A model generated the notes under the pieces. That model was not told the DNA's origin, made no database searches, and saw only the letters and a list, made by a program, of their open reading frames with translations. From positions 1-29,576 of the forward strand of contig CALEJT010000022.1 of assembly GCA_937898685.1 (NCBI GenBank): a stretch of 29,576 bases of DNA. Direction: 5' to 3'. The stretch comes from an uncultured Gammaproteobacteria bacterium. GTDB taxonomy: Bacteria > Pseudomonadota > Gammaproteobacteria > Pseudomonadales > Pseudohongiellaceae. This document shows, piece by piece, positions 7,428 to 15,070 of this stretch (positions are counted from its first letter, which is position 1; each line of letters opens with the position of its first letter). The translations under genes were made by a program, and so were the position numbers.

Positions 7428-9126
7428 TGCTCTCTCGCTGAACGATCCGCTCTTCGACTCCCGCCTCTTCCCTCATCACGCCGCTCTGCGTCAGCGAAAT
7501 GCCGCGCGTTTCCGGCAGGAACAACCAGGTGCAGACGAAGCTGATGAGCGTGAACACCATGGGGTAGTACAGGCCGGCATAGATGTCGCCGGTTGCCGCC
7601 ACGAGCGCGAAGGCAGAAACGGGCAGCAGACCACCAACCCATCCCGTGCCGAGGTTGTACGGCAGGGACAGTGCGGTGTAGCGGACGGAAGATGGGAAGA
7701 GTTCGACCAGCGCCGCTGCCTGCGGGCCATACAGCGCCGCTGCACTGATCATGAAAAGAATGATGATGCCGAGCACCTTGCCCGCACTGAGCGAATCGCG
7801 CTCGGCCGCAGCCGGATAGCCGGCCTGCAACAACACGTTCTGCAATTCCTGCGTCAGCTCTGCAGCCTGCTGCGAGATGGCTGCCGCATCGTTGGAGAAC
7901 AGCTCGCCTTCCAGCACGAAGTCCTGGCCCACGCTCACGCGAGCGACGGCGCTACCACTTTCATGCTGCATGCTGAAGGGCACGCCGGCATCGGTGAGAG
8001 CGGCCCGGAACACGTCGCAGGCCGATTCCGGTTGGCGACGCCCCAGGAGGTCGAACTGCAGACTGCACGCGGACTGATCCGCCAACAGCACCACCGGTGC
8101 GCTGCGTGCGGCGGCTTCGAGTGCCGGGTTGGCATTGGCGGTCAGATATTTGAAGCCCGGGAAATAACTGATGATGGCCAACAACATGCCGAACATGAGG
8201 ACGGGCTTGCGTCCCACACGATCGGACAACCAACCGAAAAACACATAGGCGCCGGCCGAGGTGACGACGGCGGTGATCAACAGCATGTTCACCAGCGGGC
8301 CATCCACCTTCAGCACTCGCTCGAGGAAGAACTGAATATAGAAGTGACCCGTGTACCACACCGCACCTTGTGCCAGCAGGATGCAGCACAGCGCGACTAT
8401 CACGCGTTTGAGGTTGGCGCCACGCAGCGCTTCGGAGAGCGGCGATTTGGAAAGCAGCATCTCCTTGCGCATGCGTTCGAACTCCGGCGTTTCGCTGAGT
8501 TTCAAACGAATCCACAGCGACACGGCAAGTAGACCGGCCGACAGCAGGAACGGCAGACGCCAACCCCAGGCAAGAAAGCGCTCCTCGCCGAGTATCCAAC
8601 GCGTGGCGAGAACGACGCCGAGCGCCATCAGCAAACCCAAGGCCGCGGTGGACTGGATCCACGACGTCATCAGGCCGCGACGCGAACGCTCGGCGTGTTC
8701 GGCGACATAGATGGCGGCACCACCATATTCGCCTCCGATCGCAAAGCCCTGCACGACGCGGATCAGCACTAGAAGGATGGGGGACACGATTCCTGCAACT
8801 TCGAACGAGGGGATGAGTCCGATTGCAGTGGTCGAGGCCCCCATTAAAACGATGGTCTGAACGAAGGCGCGCTTACGACCGTGCCGGTCACCGATGTGAC
8901 CGAACACGATCGCGCCGAAAGGTCGGACGAAGAACCCGATCGCAAAGGCTGCGAGCGTGAACAGAAAGCCCATGCTTGAGCTGCCCCCGGTGAACGTGGA
9001 GGCGAGCACCGAGGCCAGGGTGCCGAACAGAAAGAAGTCATACCACTCGAACGCGGTGCCTGCAGATGAGGCACCGACGAGTAGCAGCATGCTGGGTCTG
9101 CGGTCAGCGCCGGTCGCGTCGCTCAC
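7414..9126 (-). CDS. MHS-family MFS transporter with a large extra periplasmic loop
   Basis: A 570-residue proton symporter of the metabolite:H+ symporter (MHS) branch, related to shikimate, proline/betaine and alpha-ketoglutarate permeases. Diagnostic pieces are GTAFEWYDFFLFG in TM1, the loop motif GHIGDRHGRKR (about 76-86), RVVQGFAIGGEYGGA (about 123-137) and the second-half motif GWLSDRVGRKP (about 298-308). MHS members are usually about 420-450 residues. The excess is one block, residues about 327-447, between the predicted TM9 (LMFGMLLAIISYFPGF) and TM10 (VLGIIILFMISAAAL). By topology this block faces the periplasm; it contains two cysteines (about 354 and 370) that could form a disulfide. 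It starts with GTG at 9126, sharing 4 bases with the stop of the NHL gene. Likely import of a carboxylate made in the periplasm; substrate unknown. Confidence 0.93.
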   Translation of the reverse strand: MSDATGADRRPSMLLLVGASSAGTAFEWYDFFLFGTLASVLASTFTGGSSSMGFLFTLAAFAIGFFVRPFGAIVFGHIGDRHGRKRAFVQTIVLMGASTTAIGLIPSFEVAGIVSPILLVLIRVVQGFAIGGEYGGAAIYVAEHAERSRRGLMTSWIQSTAALGLLMALGVVLATRWILGEERFLAWGWRLPFLLSAGLLAVSLWIRLKLSETPEFERMRKEMLLSKSPLSEALRGANLKRVIVALCCILLAQGAVWYTGHFYIQFFLERVLKVDGPLVNMLLITAVVTSAGAYVFFGWLSDRVGRKPVLMFGMLLAIISYFPGFKYLTANANPALEAAARSAPVVLLADQSACSLQFDLLGRRQPESACDVFRAALTDAGVPFSMQHESGSAVARVSVGQDFVLEGELFSNDAAAISQQAAELTQELQNVLLQAGYPAAAERDSLSAGKVLGIIILFMISAAALYGPQAAALVELFPSSVRYTALSLPYNLGTGWVGGLLPVSAFALVAATGDIYAGLYYPMVFTLISFVCTWLFLPETRGISLTQSGVMREEAGVEERIVQRESNEYV

Positions 9127-10247
9127 TGGGCACCCCGCGGCAAGGTCAGTTTGACCACGCGCCAGTTGTTCATATCGGCGACGTAGATCAGATCCTCACT
9201 GGGACAGGCGATGCTGTGCGGCCAGTTGAACTGGCCGAGGCGACGTCCCGATTCGCCGTACATGCCGACGATCTTGCCGTCGAGCGTCATCTTGTAGAGA
9301 CGTCCGGGCTCGGCATCCATCACCCACAGATACTGCGGCGTGGTGGGCGACATGCACATCGTCCAGGGTGCCGTCTGATCCGGTCTGACGTTCGGATCGC
9401 GCGGCACGTTGCCGAGCACCGGGTGACGGGTCTTGTCGTACGGCACGTTCAAGAACAGAAAGCGCAGGAAGTTGCCATCCTTGTCGAAGACCTGGATACG
9501 GCGGTTGCCGCGGTCACCGACGTAGATGTTGCCTTCGTTGTCGGCCACCATGCTGTGCGGGTTGTCGATGTTGCCGGGGTTCTCATCGGCGTTCTGACCG
9601 CCGCGGCCGTACTGCCCCCAGGATTTGATCCAATCCCCCCACGGATCCATCTTGGCGATGCGCGAGTTGATGTAACCGTCGGAGACGAAGATGTTGTCGT
9701 CGGGATCCCAGGCGACGTCAGTCGGTGCGCGGAACCAGCCATCGATCGGCACCGCGTCCGCCTGACTGGGATGCTGATGATCCTTCGATTCGTAGCCCTC
9801 ATCGCGGCGCCCCAGATTGAGCAATACCTTGCCATTGGGATCGAACTTGATGACGGCGTTGGTACCCTTGTCGACCACCCACAGGTTGTCGTAGCGGTCG
9901 AAACGCACCTGATGCGCATAACCCAGGCCATAGACCTTGCGACCGATCTCACGAATGAAATTGCCATCCGAATCGAACTCGAGAATCTCGGTCGTAGCAT
10001 TGCCGAACAACGGTCCTGTGGTGGCGGAACCGGGGTGATTCAGAACCACCACGTTTCCTTTCGAGTTCACCGCGACACCGAGCACCTCACCGAGGTTTTC
10101 CCCCGGCGGCATCTTGATGAAGTCCTCCGCCTGAAACGGAATGATCGGCACATTGGAATTGTCCACTGCACCTCTCTGTCCGAAGGCAAAGGTCGAGGTG
10201 ATACATGCACAGGCGAGGACGAGCTTTGCTAAGGGTCGACGCAACAT
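9123..10247 (-). CDS. Exported NHL-repeat beta-propeller, peptidyl-amidating-lyase-like
   Basis: A 374-residue exported protein (leader MLRRPLAKLVLACACITSTFAFG) built of NHL repeats that should fold as a six-bladed propeller. Repeats are visible at about 52-70 (EVLGVAVNSKGNVVVLNHP), 112-125 (HQVRFDRYDNLWVV), 165-183 (APTDVAWDPDDNIFVSDGY), 219-245 (PHSMVADNEGNIYVGDRG and RRIQVFD) and 341-366 (FNWPHSIACPSEDLIYVAD and WRVVKL). The VSDGYxNSR and GDRGNRRIQVFD segments resemble the peptidyl-alpha-hydroxyglycine amidating-lyase branch, and bacterial members of this branch have no assigned substrates that I know of. ATG 10247 has AGGAGA 7 bases upstream; the frame is open to 10385, but that would overlap the receptor gene. 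It follows the receptor by 19 bases and overlaps the transporter by 4, so it is likely a partner of outer-membrane uptake. Confidence 0.9.
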   Translation of the reverse strand: MLRRPLAKLVLACACITSTFAFGQRGAVDNSNVPIIPFQAEDFIKMPPGENLGEVLGVAVNSKGNVVVLNHPGSATTGPLFGNATTEILEFDSDGNFIREIGRKVYGLGYAHQVRFDRYDNLWVVDKGTNAVIKFDPNGKVLLNLGRRDEGYESKDHQHPSQADAVPIDGWFRAPTDVAWDPDDNIFVSDGYINSRIAKMDPWGDWIKSWGQYGRGGQNADENPGNIDNPHSMVADNEGNIYVGDRGNRRIQVFDKDGNFLRFLFLNVPYDKTRHPVLGNVPRDPNVRPDQTAPWTMCMSPTTPQYLWVMDAEPGRLYKMTLDGKIVGMYGESGRRLGQFNWPHSIACPSEDLIYVADMNNWRVVKLTLPRGAQ

Positions 10248-10266
10248 CTTGGTTCTCCTGATCAGA

Positions 10267-12876
10267 CTAGTACCTGTAGGCCACCTGTACGCCGAACTGC
10301 CGCGGCGTCGGGCGGGTGATGGTTCGAGCGATGTTGTAGTTATTGAAGGTACTGCAGTCGGCATTGGTACAGGTGCTACGTCCACCTGTCAGCGTGCCGC
10401 GGTCTTCGTTGTTGAGGTTGTAAACGAAGAAGTTCACGTCGAGCGCCCCGATGTCCACGCCAAGTCTGAGGTTGACGAGTTGTTGCGAAGGCACTTCGCT
10501 CGAGTCGGGTGTGTAGTTGGGCGCGCCCTGTGGTGCCAGCTGGTAGTTGTCGAGCCAGCTGTAATCGACACGCACGTAGGCGTTGGCGCGATCGGTCAAT
10601 TGGAAGTCGTAGCGGGCACCGGCGTTCACCGTGATCGGCGCCTGCGGGAACTCCTGACCATCCTGTGCCGCGAGCAGGTCCAGGCCTCGCGCGCCGGGGT
10701 AGGCCACGGTCGAGGTGTACTCGGCCTTGCCGTAACCGGTGGCCAGGTTGAGCGTGAGAGGTTCGATCGGGCGCACCATCGCTTCGATTTCGACACCACG
10801 GCTGCGCGCGGAGGGCACGTTCACCACGAAGCCATCACCACCGATGAAGACGTTGGTCTGCACGTCGTTCCAGTCCAACTGATAGATCGCGGTATTGAGC
10901 TGAGCGCGTCCTTCCCAGAAACGGATCTTGGCGCCGAACTCATAGCTCCACACGGTATCGGAGTCGTAGGTCACCGGCAGGATGTCCTTGGTTAGCCCAT
11001 ATTGACCGAATAGTTGACTTTGACCGGCGGAAGAGAACACTTGGTTAACACCACCGGCACGGAAGCCTTTGGCGGCAGTCAAGTAGAGGATGCGATCCGG
11101 CGTGAACTCGTATTGGACCGAGAGCTTCGGCGTGATGGGCGAGTCGGAGATGTCTCCACGCACCAAGGTACCGTTCGCCAACGACGGGGTGAGCGTGTAG
11201 CCGTTCGGGCCGTAGTTGGTCTGCTCGAAGTCCGTCGTGATATAGGTGGCGCGGATGCCGGCGCTCACTTTCCATTGATCGGTGAGCGAATACGTCACAT
11301 CGGCGAAGACAGCGGTTTCGACGTCGCGGATGTATTCATAGATGTTGGCGTAGAAGCCCGGATCCGCGATGCCATAGCGCTGTTCGAGGTTCATGCCCGT
11401 CATCTGCACGAAGGCCTCGTCCTTGGTCGTTGCGATCTGACGTACCACACCCGTGGTCTTCGCGAAGTAGGCGCCGACCACGTAGCTGAAACGATCCTGC
11501 ACCGACGACAAACGCAACTCCTGCGAAATCATCTCGCGCATGTTGCGGGTGTTGGTCTGGATGTAGGCACCCAGCGGCAAGCCGTTCGGCGTCGCAGTGA
11601 CGTTCGGGTTGAAGTTCACACCACCGGGAATGAGGATCGGATCGCGTCCCGGCTCGACGTAAACTGCGGAGCCTGCGGTGCGGTAGCTGGTCAGACCCTG
11701 ATGGAAGTTCTGCGGACTGATGCCCTTGTTGAAGTCATCCACCCACGACGTGATGGCACGCAGCTCGAGGTCGTCACGCACCTGCCATTGGAAATCGAGA
11801 CTGGCGACATCGAGTTCGGCACGCGTCGGTGAAGGGCCCAGCGCCAGCAGTTGGAAGTCATCGAGATCGAGCGGTCCAACGGTGTAGCCGGGCGTGATGT
11901 AGACCCCGGGATCATCGGCGCGACCGGCACAATCCGGCCCCGCAGCGAAGGCCGCCGGGTTGGAGCGTGCCGGGTTGCCCTGCGGCAAGGCACTCAGGGC
12001 GGCGACGTCGTAGCAAAGACTCGGCACCGTCAGCACGCCAGGAATGTCGAGACTCGAGGCGCGGCTGAGATCTCCCATTTCGTCGATGGACTTGAAGTAG
12101 GAGAAGGTGAGCAGGCTCGAATCCGTCGCAGCCCAGGACAGCGCGATGCGGCTCATCTTGGTGTCGCCGTCATTGGCGTTCTTTTGATAGACCTGCCCGT
12201 TACGGAAGTCGGTCAGATCGATGTAACCGCCGGTATGACGCGAAAAGACACTGGCGCGGAAGCCCAGTTTGTCTTCGATGATCGGGCCACCGACGGCGAT
12301 GCCACCTTCGTAGGTGGGATCACCATCTTCCGTCGTGATGTATTGCGAACGCCCGTAGGCGCTGAAATCGGTCAGACTCGGTTGAGGTTGAATGTAACGG
12401 ATGGTGCCACCCTGGGAGCCGCCGCCGAACAGAGTGCCTTGCGGACCACGCAACACTTCGACGCGTTGCAGATCGAACAGAGGTGGAACCGGAGTACCGT
12501 TCTGCGAAGCGAAGCCGGCGGCTGCGCGTTTCTGCAGCGCGGTCTCATCCAGGTAGAAACCGGTGGTGGCGGCGGTGGCACTGGTTTGACGAACGCCGCG
12601 GATGGCGACGGTAGCGATACCTGCGGCCTCTTGTCCCGACACACGCAGGCTAGGGGTTGTCAGCGCGATGTCCCGAATGGTGTTCACACCCTTCTGGTCC
12701 AACTGACGCTGGGTTTGTGCCGTGACCGCAAGTGGTACTCGGTTCGCCGAGTCGACCTGCCTGGTGGAGGTCACCACGATCTCTTCCAGCACGTCATCTG
12801 CGGCGATCGCATTGGCCGTCAACATGGCCATCTGACAGGCGATCACCGCCTTTACTGCCAATCGAACTTTATTCAT
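10267..12876 (-). CDS. TonB-dependent outer-membrane receptor, first gene of unit C
   Basis: An 869-residue outer-membrane receptor. The leader is MNKVRLAVKAVIACQMAMLTANAIA. Next comes a TonB-box-like EEIVVTSTR, a plug domain (about 45-165, with LRVSGQEAAGIATVAIRGVR and the hallmark RVEVLRGPQGTLFGGGSQGGTIRYI region) and a long beta-barrel ending in FGVQVAYRY with a terminal aromatic residue, as needed for barrel insertion. The gene belongs to the large receptor group used for uptake of plant-derived, aromatic or steroid-like compounds as well as iron chelates; sequence alone does not tell which. No FecA-type signalling extension is present. I prefer ATG 12876, which has GGGAGGG just upstream, over the ATG at 12909. 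It heads unit C with the 366-base AT-rich region upstream, and a LysR gene ends beyond that region. Confidence 0.93.
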   Translation of the reverse strand: MNKVRLAVKAVIACQMAMLTANAIAADDVLEEIVVTSTRQVDSANRVPLAVTAQTQRQLDQKGVNTIRDIALTTPSLRVSGQEAAGIATVAIRGVRQTSATAATTGFYLDETALQKRAAAGFASQNGTPVPPLFDLQRVEVLRGPQGTLFGGGSQGGTIRYIQPQPSLTDFSAYGRSQYITTEDGDPTYEGGIAVGGPIIEDKLGFRASVFSRHTGGYIDLTDFRNGQVYQKNANDGDTKMSRIALSWAATDSSLLTFSYFKSIDEMGDLSRASSLDIPGVLTVPSLCYDVAALSALPQGNPARSNPAAFAAGPDCAGRADDPGVYITPGYTVGPLDLDDFQLLALGPSPTRAELDVASLDFQWQVRDDLELRAITSWVDDFNKGISPQNFHQGLTSYRTAGSAVYVEPGRDPILIPGGVNFNPNVTATPNGLPLGAYIQTNTRNMREMISQELRLSSVQDRFSYVVGAYFAKTTGVVRQIATTKDEAFVQMTGMNLEQRYGIADPGFYANIYEYIRDVETAVFADVTYSLTDQWKVSAGIRATYITTDFEQTNYGPNGYTLTPSLANGTLVRGDISDSPITPKLSVQYEFTPDRILYLTAAKGFRAGGVNQVFSSAGQSQLFGQYGLTKDILPVTYDSDTVWSYEFGAKIRFWEGRAQLNTAIYQLDWNDVQTNVFIGGDGFVVNVPSARSRGVEIEAMVRPIEPLTLNLATGYGKAEYTSTVAYPGARGLDLLAAQDGQEFPQAPITVNAGARYDFQLTDRANAYVRVDYSWLDNYQLAPQGAPNYTPDSSEVPSQQLVNLRLGVDIGALDVNFFVYNLNNEDRGTLTGGRSTCTNADCSTFNNYNIARTITRPTPRQFGVQVAYRY

Positions 12877-12994
12877 CGACCCTCCCTTTGTTCTTGTTGG
12901 TTCTGTCATGGAGGATGACGGCCACGGTTTTATTTTTTCCCCTCAGCGCGCGACCGACCCTACAGCCGACTACTAAAAACTTCCAGCGAAAAAA

Positions 12995-13003
12995 TTTATA
13001 TCA
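12995..13003 (-). promoter_or_regulatory. Candidate extended -10 promoter element of unit C
   Basis: On the minus strand TGATATAAA fits the extended -10 form TGnTATAAT at all but one position. No good -35 hexamer lies 16-18 bases upstream, as is common for extended -10 or activator-dependent promoters. It would leave a leader of roughly 110 bases before the receptor start at 12876. Confidence 0.35.
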
Positions 13004-13041
13004 CAGCGAACTTTTCATTTGTTGGATCGTTCGGTCTATTA

Positions 13042-13049
13042 TTGATTGT
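13042..13049 (-). promoter_or_regulatory. Shared operator-like element, copy 1 (unit C)
   Basis: The + strand reads TTGATTGT (minus ACAATCAA), followed by ATTTTTGGATG. The same octamer occurs in the two other leader regions of the window, at 23258-23265 and 29550-29557. With the copy at 29550 it shares the 12-mer TTGATTGTATTT, and with the copy at 23258 a GGATG just after. CTATT lies one base before it on the + strand, versus seven bases in the other two. Function inferred only from recurrence. Confidence 0.4.
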
Positions 13050-13095
13050 ATTTTTGGATGGTAAAGTTTCTACGAAATGGATAGCTGAAAAAGCC

Positions 13096-13110
13096 ATAAA
13101 TCCTATTTAT
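13096..13110. promoter_or_regulatory. Dyad ATAAAT-N3-ATTTAT, possible LysR site
   Basis: A perfect 6-base inverted repeat with a CCT spacer. Its core TAAATCCTATTTA has the T-N11-A layout of LysR-type regulator sites. It lies about 45 bases upstream of the shared TTGATTGT element and about 100 bases upstream of the candidate -10, where a LysR recognition site could be. The LysR gene ends 133 bases away. In AT-rich DNA such a dyad can arise by chance. Confidence 0.3.
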
Positions 13111-13152
13111 TGAACGACGTATAAGAAAATGATCGCCGTTCTCAAAATTCTG

Positions 13153-13172
13153 AAAAAAACGGAACTTTTTTT
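13153..13172. repeat. A7-CGGAAC-T7 inverted repeat
   Basis: Seven A, then CGGAAC, then seven T form a perfect A/T inverted repeat on either strand. It may serve as a curved-DNA or RNA-polymerase alpha-contact (UP-like) element for unit C. As RNA it would give a weak hairpin near the end of the LysR transcript. Confidence 0.4.
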
Positions 13173-13177
13173 GACGC

Positions 13178-13213
13178 AAAAAATGAGATAGAGCGCGACC
13201 TTTAGCCGCACTC
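13178..13213 (-). terminator. Possible intrinsic terminator behind the LysR gene
   Basis: In the minus direction GAGTGCG (13207-13213) can pair with CGCGCTC (13191-13197), with one G-U wobble, around a 9-base loop. A run of six T follows, about 7 bases beyond the stem. The distance from stem to T-run is longer than ideal, so this is a weak candidate. It is the only hairpin-plus-T candidate I found between units B and C. Confidence 0.33.
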
Positions 13214-13242
13214 AGGGAGAAAGGAGCCGAGAAACTCTAGAG

Positions 13243-14145
13243 CTAGCTGAGGCTCTTCGCTTGACGCAGGATGCCGTCCAGCAACCACTGGATGCCACCA
13301 TCGCCGATGCGCGCGGCGTGGTACTGCACCACCTCGCGCATCGGGGGCAAGGCAAAGGGCAAGGGCGCCATGGCCAACGGCAATTGCTGCACCACCACCT
13401 TCGCCAGACGCTCATGCATGATAGCCAGACGCTGGGTATTGGGGAGCATCCAGGGAACGGCGAGGAAGGAAGCGCAGATGACGTCGATCTTGCGCTTGCG
13501 ATTGAGCTCTCCCATCTCCTGCTCCGAAAAGGATTGGGTGTGCCCCATCGCCATGATCACCTGCCCGTGTTCCAGGAACGCCTCTTCCGTCATCGGTTGT
13601 TGGAACACGGGGTTTTCTTTCCACCCCACCACCACGTGCTGTTCTTCGAACAGCAAGGTCTTGGGATGTTCCTTGGCCGCGAATTGTTCGGGTGACAACA
13701 GAAAATCGATTTCGCCGCGTTCGAGTTTGGGCAGCGCTTCGGGACTCGGTGGCGTGATTTCGATGCAGACGCCAGGTGCACTGCGTTCCAACTCCGCAAG
13801 CAGCGGCTGCAGCAACACCACCGTCACATAGTCGGAAGCGCAGATGCGGAAGGTGCGTTGCGACTTCTGCGGATCGAACACTGCAGCCGCCTGGATCAGC
13901 GCCTCGATGTCGCGCAGCATCTTTTCGACGGCGGGCGCGAGATTCTGCGCATGTGCCGTGGGCACCATGCGTTTGCCATGTGCCACCAGGAGATCGTCGT
14001 TGAAGTACTGACGCAGCCGCGCCAAGGCCGCACTCATCGCCGGTTGGCTCAGGTGCAATTCCCGCGCTGCGCGCGTCACGCTGCCCTCGCGCAGAAGCGC
14101 GTCGAGCACCACCAGCAGGTTGAGGTCGAGTCGTTTGAATCGCAT
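13243..14145 (-). CDS. LysR-type transcriptional regulator (NodD/NahR-like)
   Basis: A 300-residue LysR regulator. The N-terminal winged helix-turn-helix is clear (FKRLDLNLLVVLDALL then GSVTRAARELHLSQPAMSAALARLR at about 21-45, and FNDDLLV). It is followed by a linker helix and an effector-binding domain with the RTFRICASDYVTVVLL strand near residue 95. The DLNLL opening and SQPAMSAALARLRQYFNDDLLV match the NodD/NahR/PcpR branch, whose members usually respond to aromatic ligands and activate catabolic genes. It lies 24 bases behind the exported VOC gene as the last gene of unit B and upstream of unit C, so it is in cis with both. It has no strong ribosome binding site and may be translated weakly. 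Candidate targets are the shared promoter elements reported separately; that link is inference. Confidence 0.93.
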   Translation of the reverse strand: MRFKRLDLNLLVVLDALLREGSVTRAARELHLSQPAMSAALARLRQYFNDDLLVAHGKRMVPTAHAQNLAPAVEKMLRDIEALIQAAAVFDPQKSQRTFRICASDYVTVVLLQPLLAELERSAPGVCIEITPPSPEALPKLERGEIDFLLSPEQFAAKEHPKTLLFEEQHVVVGWKENPVFQQPMTEEAFLEHGQVIMAMGHTQSFSEQEMGELNRKRKIDVICASFLAVPWMLPNTQRLAIMHERLAKVVVQQLPLAMAPLPFALPPMREVVQYHAARIGDGGIQWLLDGILRQAKSLS

Positions 14146-14169
14146 GTCAGTCCGTATTGTTGTGTCTGC

Positions 14170-15051
14170 TCAACCGACGGCGCGCAGGCGAACGATGTTG
14201 CCGTCGGGATCCTTGATCCTCACTTCGCCTCGCTCTCCTGCTTCCGCCAGCACTTCCCCTCCCAAGGCTTGCACGGCGTCATTCACCTCTCGCCTATCGT
14301 AGGAGTCCACTTTGATGCCGAACTCGGCGATGCCGAGCGGTTTGCCGTGTTCGTAACGACCTTGCTGCAGTTCGAGGCGAGTCTGCGACTCGGGAAAGTC
14401 GAAGTAGGCCGTGTCGCGCGCGCTGTTCCAGGTGGGTTTGCCATACAGGAGGCCGTACCAGGTGACCGCTCTTTCCAGATTGCTCACGCGCAGCAGCACA
14501 CTGTCGACACCCTGCGGCTTGGCGAGTCCTCGATGCCAGGGCACGAGATCGTCCGGTTCGGCCACGGTGACCAGGGTGTCCGGCGCCGGCAGGAACTGGA
14601 TCTCGATGCCATCGGGGTCCTCGAAGGTACCAAAGCCACTGGGACCGGGGAACGCGCCGAAACCGGCGGCAGCAATCGCTTCTCCCATCTGCGCGTAGAT
14701 GGCGGCACTGTCGCGGCGCCAGTCATGGATGGAAGTGCAGAAATGGCCGATGTAACCCGGACGCCCACCCGAATCGCCCACAGCGAGATAACCCACCTCG
14801 CGTGACTCCGTGAGCGGATTGAACAGCACGAAATAACGTTTGCCACCACGGAAGGCCTGTGCGTGCAGCTCCGTGTCGAGGATTCCCATGTAGAACTTCG
14901 CCGTCTTCTGCACGTCGGGCACCATCACGTCGAGATGATCCAGACCCGGCGTGCGCAGCGGCAACACTGCATCCTGTGCCCATAGGCGCTGCGGCAACGG
15001 CGCTGCGAGTGCAGCCATGCCCAACAACATCTTGCGGCGGTCGACCTTCAT
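14170..15051 (-). CDS. Exported two-module VOC protein (glyoxalase/dioxygenase fold)
   Basis: A 293-residue protein of the vicinal-oxygen-chelate superfamily with an N-terminal twin-arginine-like leader (DRRKMLLGMAALAAPLPQRLWAQ). The first module (about 34-155) keeps a full set of possible metal ligands: H39 in LDHLDVMV, H103 in YIGHFCTS and E150 in DGIEIQF. The second module (about 180-290) has lost them: GVDSVLLRV, GIAEFGIKV and DGNIVRL lack His or Glu at the matching places. So only the first half is likely catalytic and the second structural or ligand-binding. Export of a VOC protein is uncommon. ATG 15051 has AGGAG about 8 bases upstream; the frame is open to 15096 but that would overlap the ankyrin gene. 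It lies 19 bases after the ankyrin gene and 24 before LysR. Lyase, isomerase and dioxygenase roles are all possible. Confidence 0.88.
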   Translation of the reverse strand: MKVDRRKMLLGMAALAAPLPQRLWAQDAVLPLRTPGLDHLDVMVPDVQKTAKFYMGILDTELHAQAFRGGKRYFVLFNPLTESREVGYLAVGDSGGRPGYIGHFCTSIHDWRRDSAAIYAQMGEAIAAAGFGAFPGPSGFGTFEDPDGIEIQFLPAPDTLVTVAEPDDLVPWHRGLAKPQGVDSVLLRVSNLERAVTWYGLLYGKPTWNSARDTAYFDFPESQTRLELQQGRYEHGKPLGIAEFGIKVDSYDRREVNDAVQALGGEVLAEAGERGEVRIKDPDGNIVRLRAVG

Positions 15052-15070
15052 TTCAGAGCTCCTGATCCAT

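Larger units (their letters stand above)
12877..13242 (-). other. AT-rich intergenic region upstream of unit C
   Basis: No gene is visible in these 366 bases; they stand out by low GC against the GC-rich coding DNA on both sides. They hold a possible terminator for the LysR gene (13178-13213), a tract of seven A, CGGAAC, seven T (13153-13172), a dyad ATAAAT-CCT-ATTTAT (13096-13110), the shared TTGATTGT element (13042-13049) and a candidate extended -10 element (12995-13003). Runs of A and T recur through 12975-13185, which could make the DNA curved. Confidence 0.7.

Noticed and set aside
6033..7544. A 503-codon open frame on the + strand
   Set aside because: It is antisense to the propeller, amidohydrolase and transporter genes, whose minus-strand products show clear family motifs. 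Its product is Arg/His-rich with no recognisable domain, as expected from the complement of GC-rich genes. The same holds for the long + frames at 871-2073, 11851-12918 and 21933-23204.
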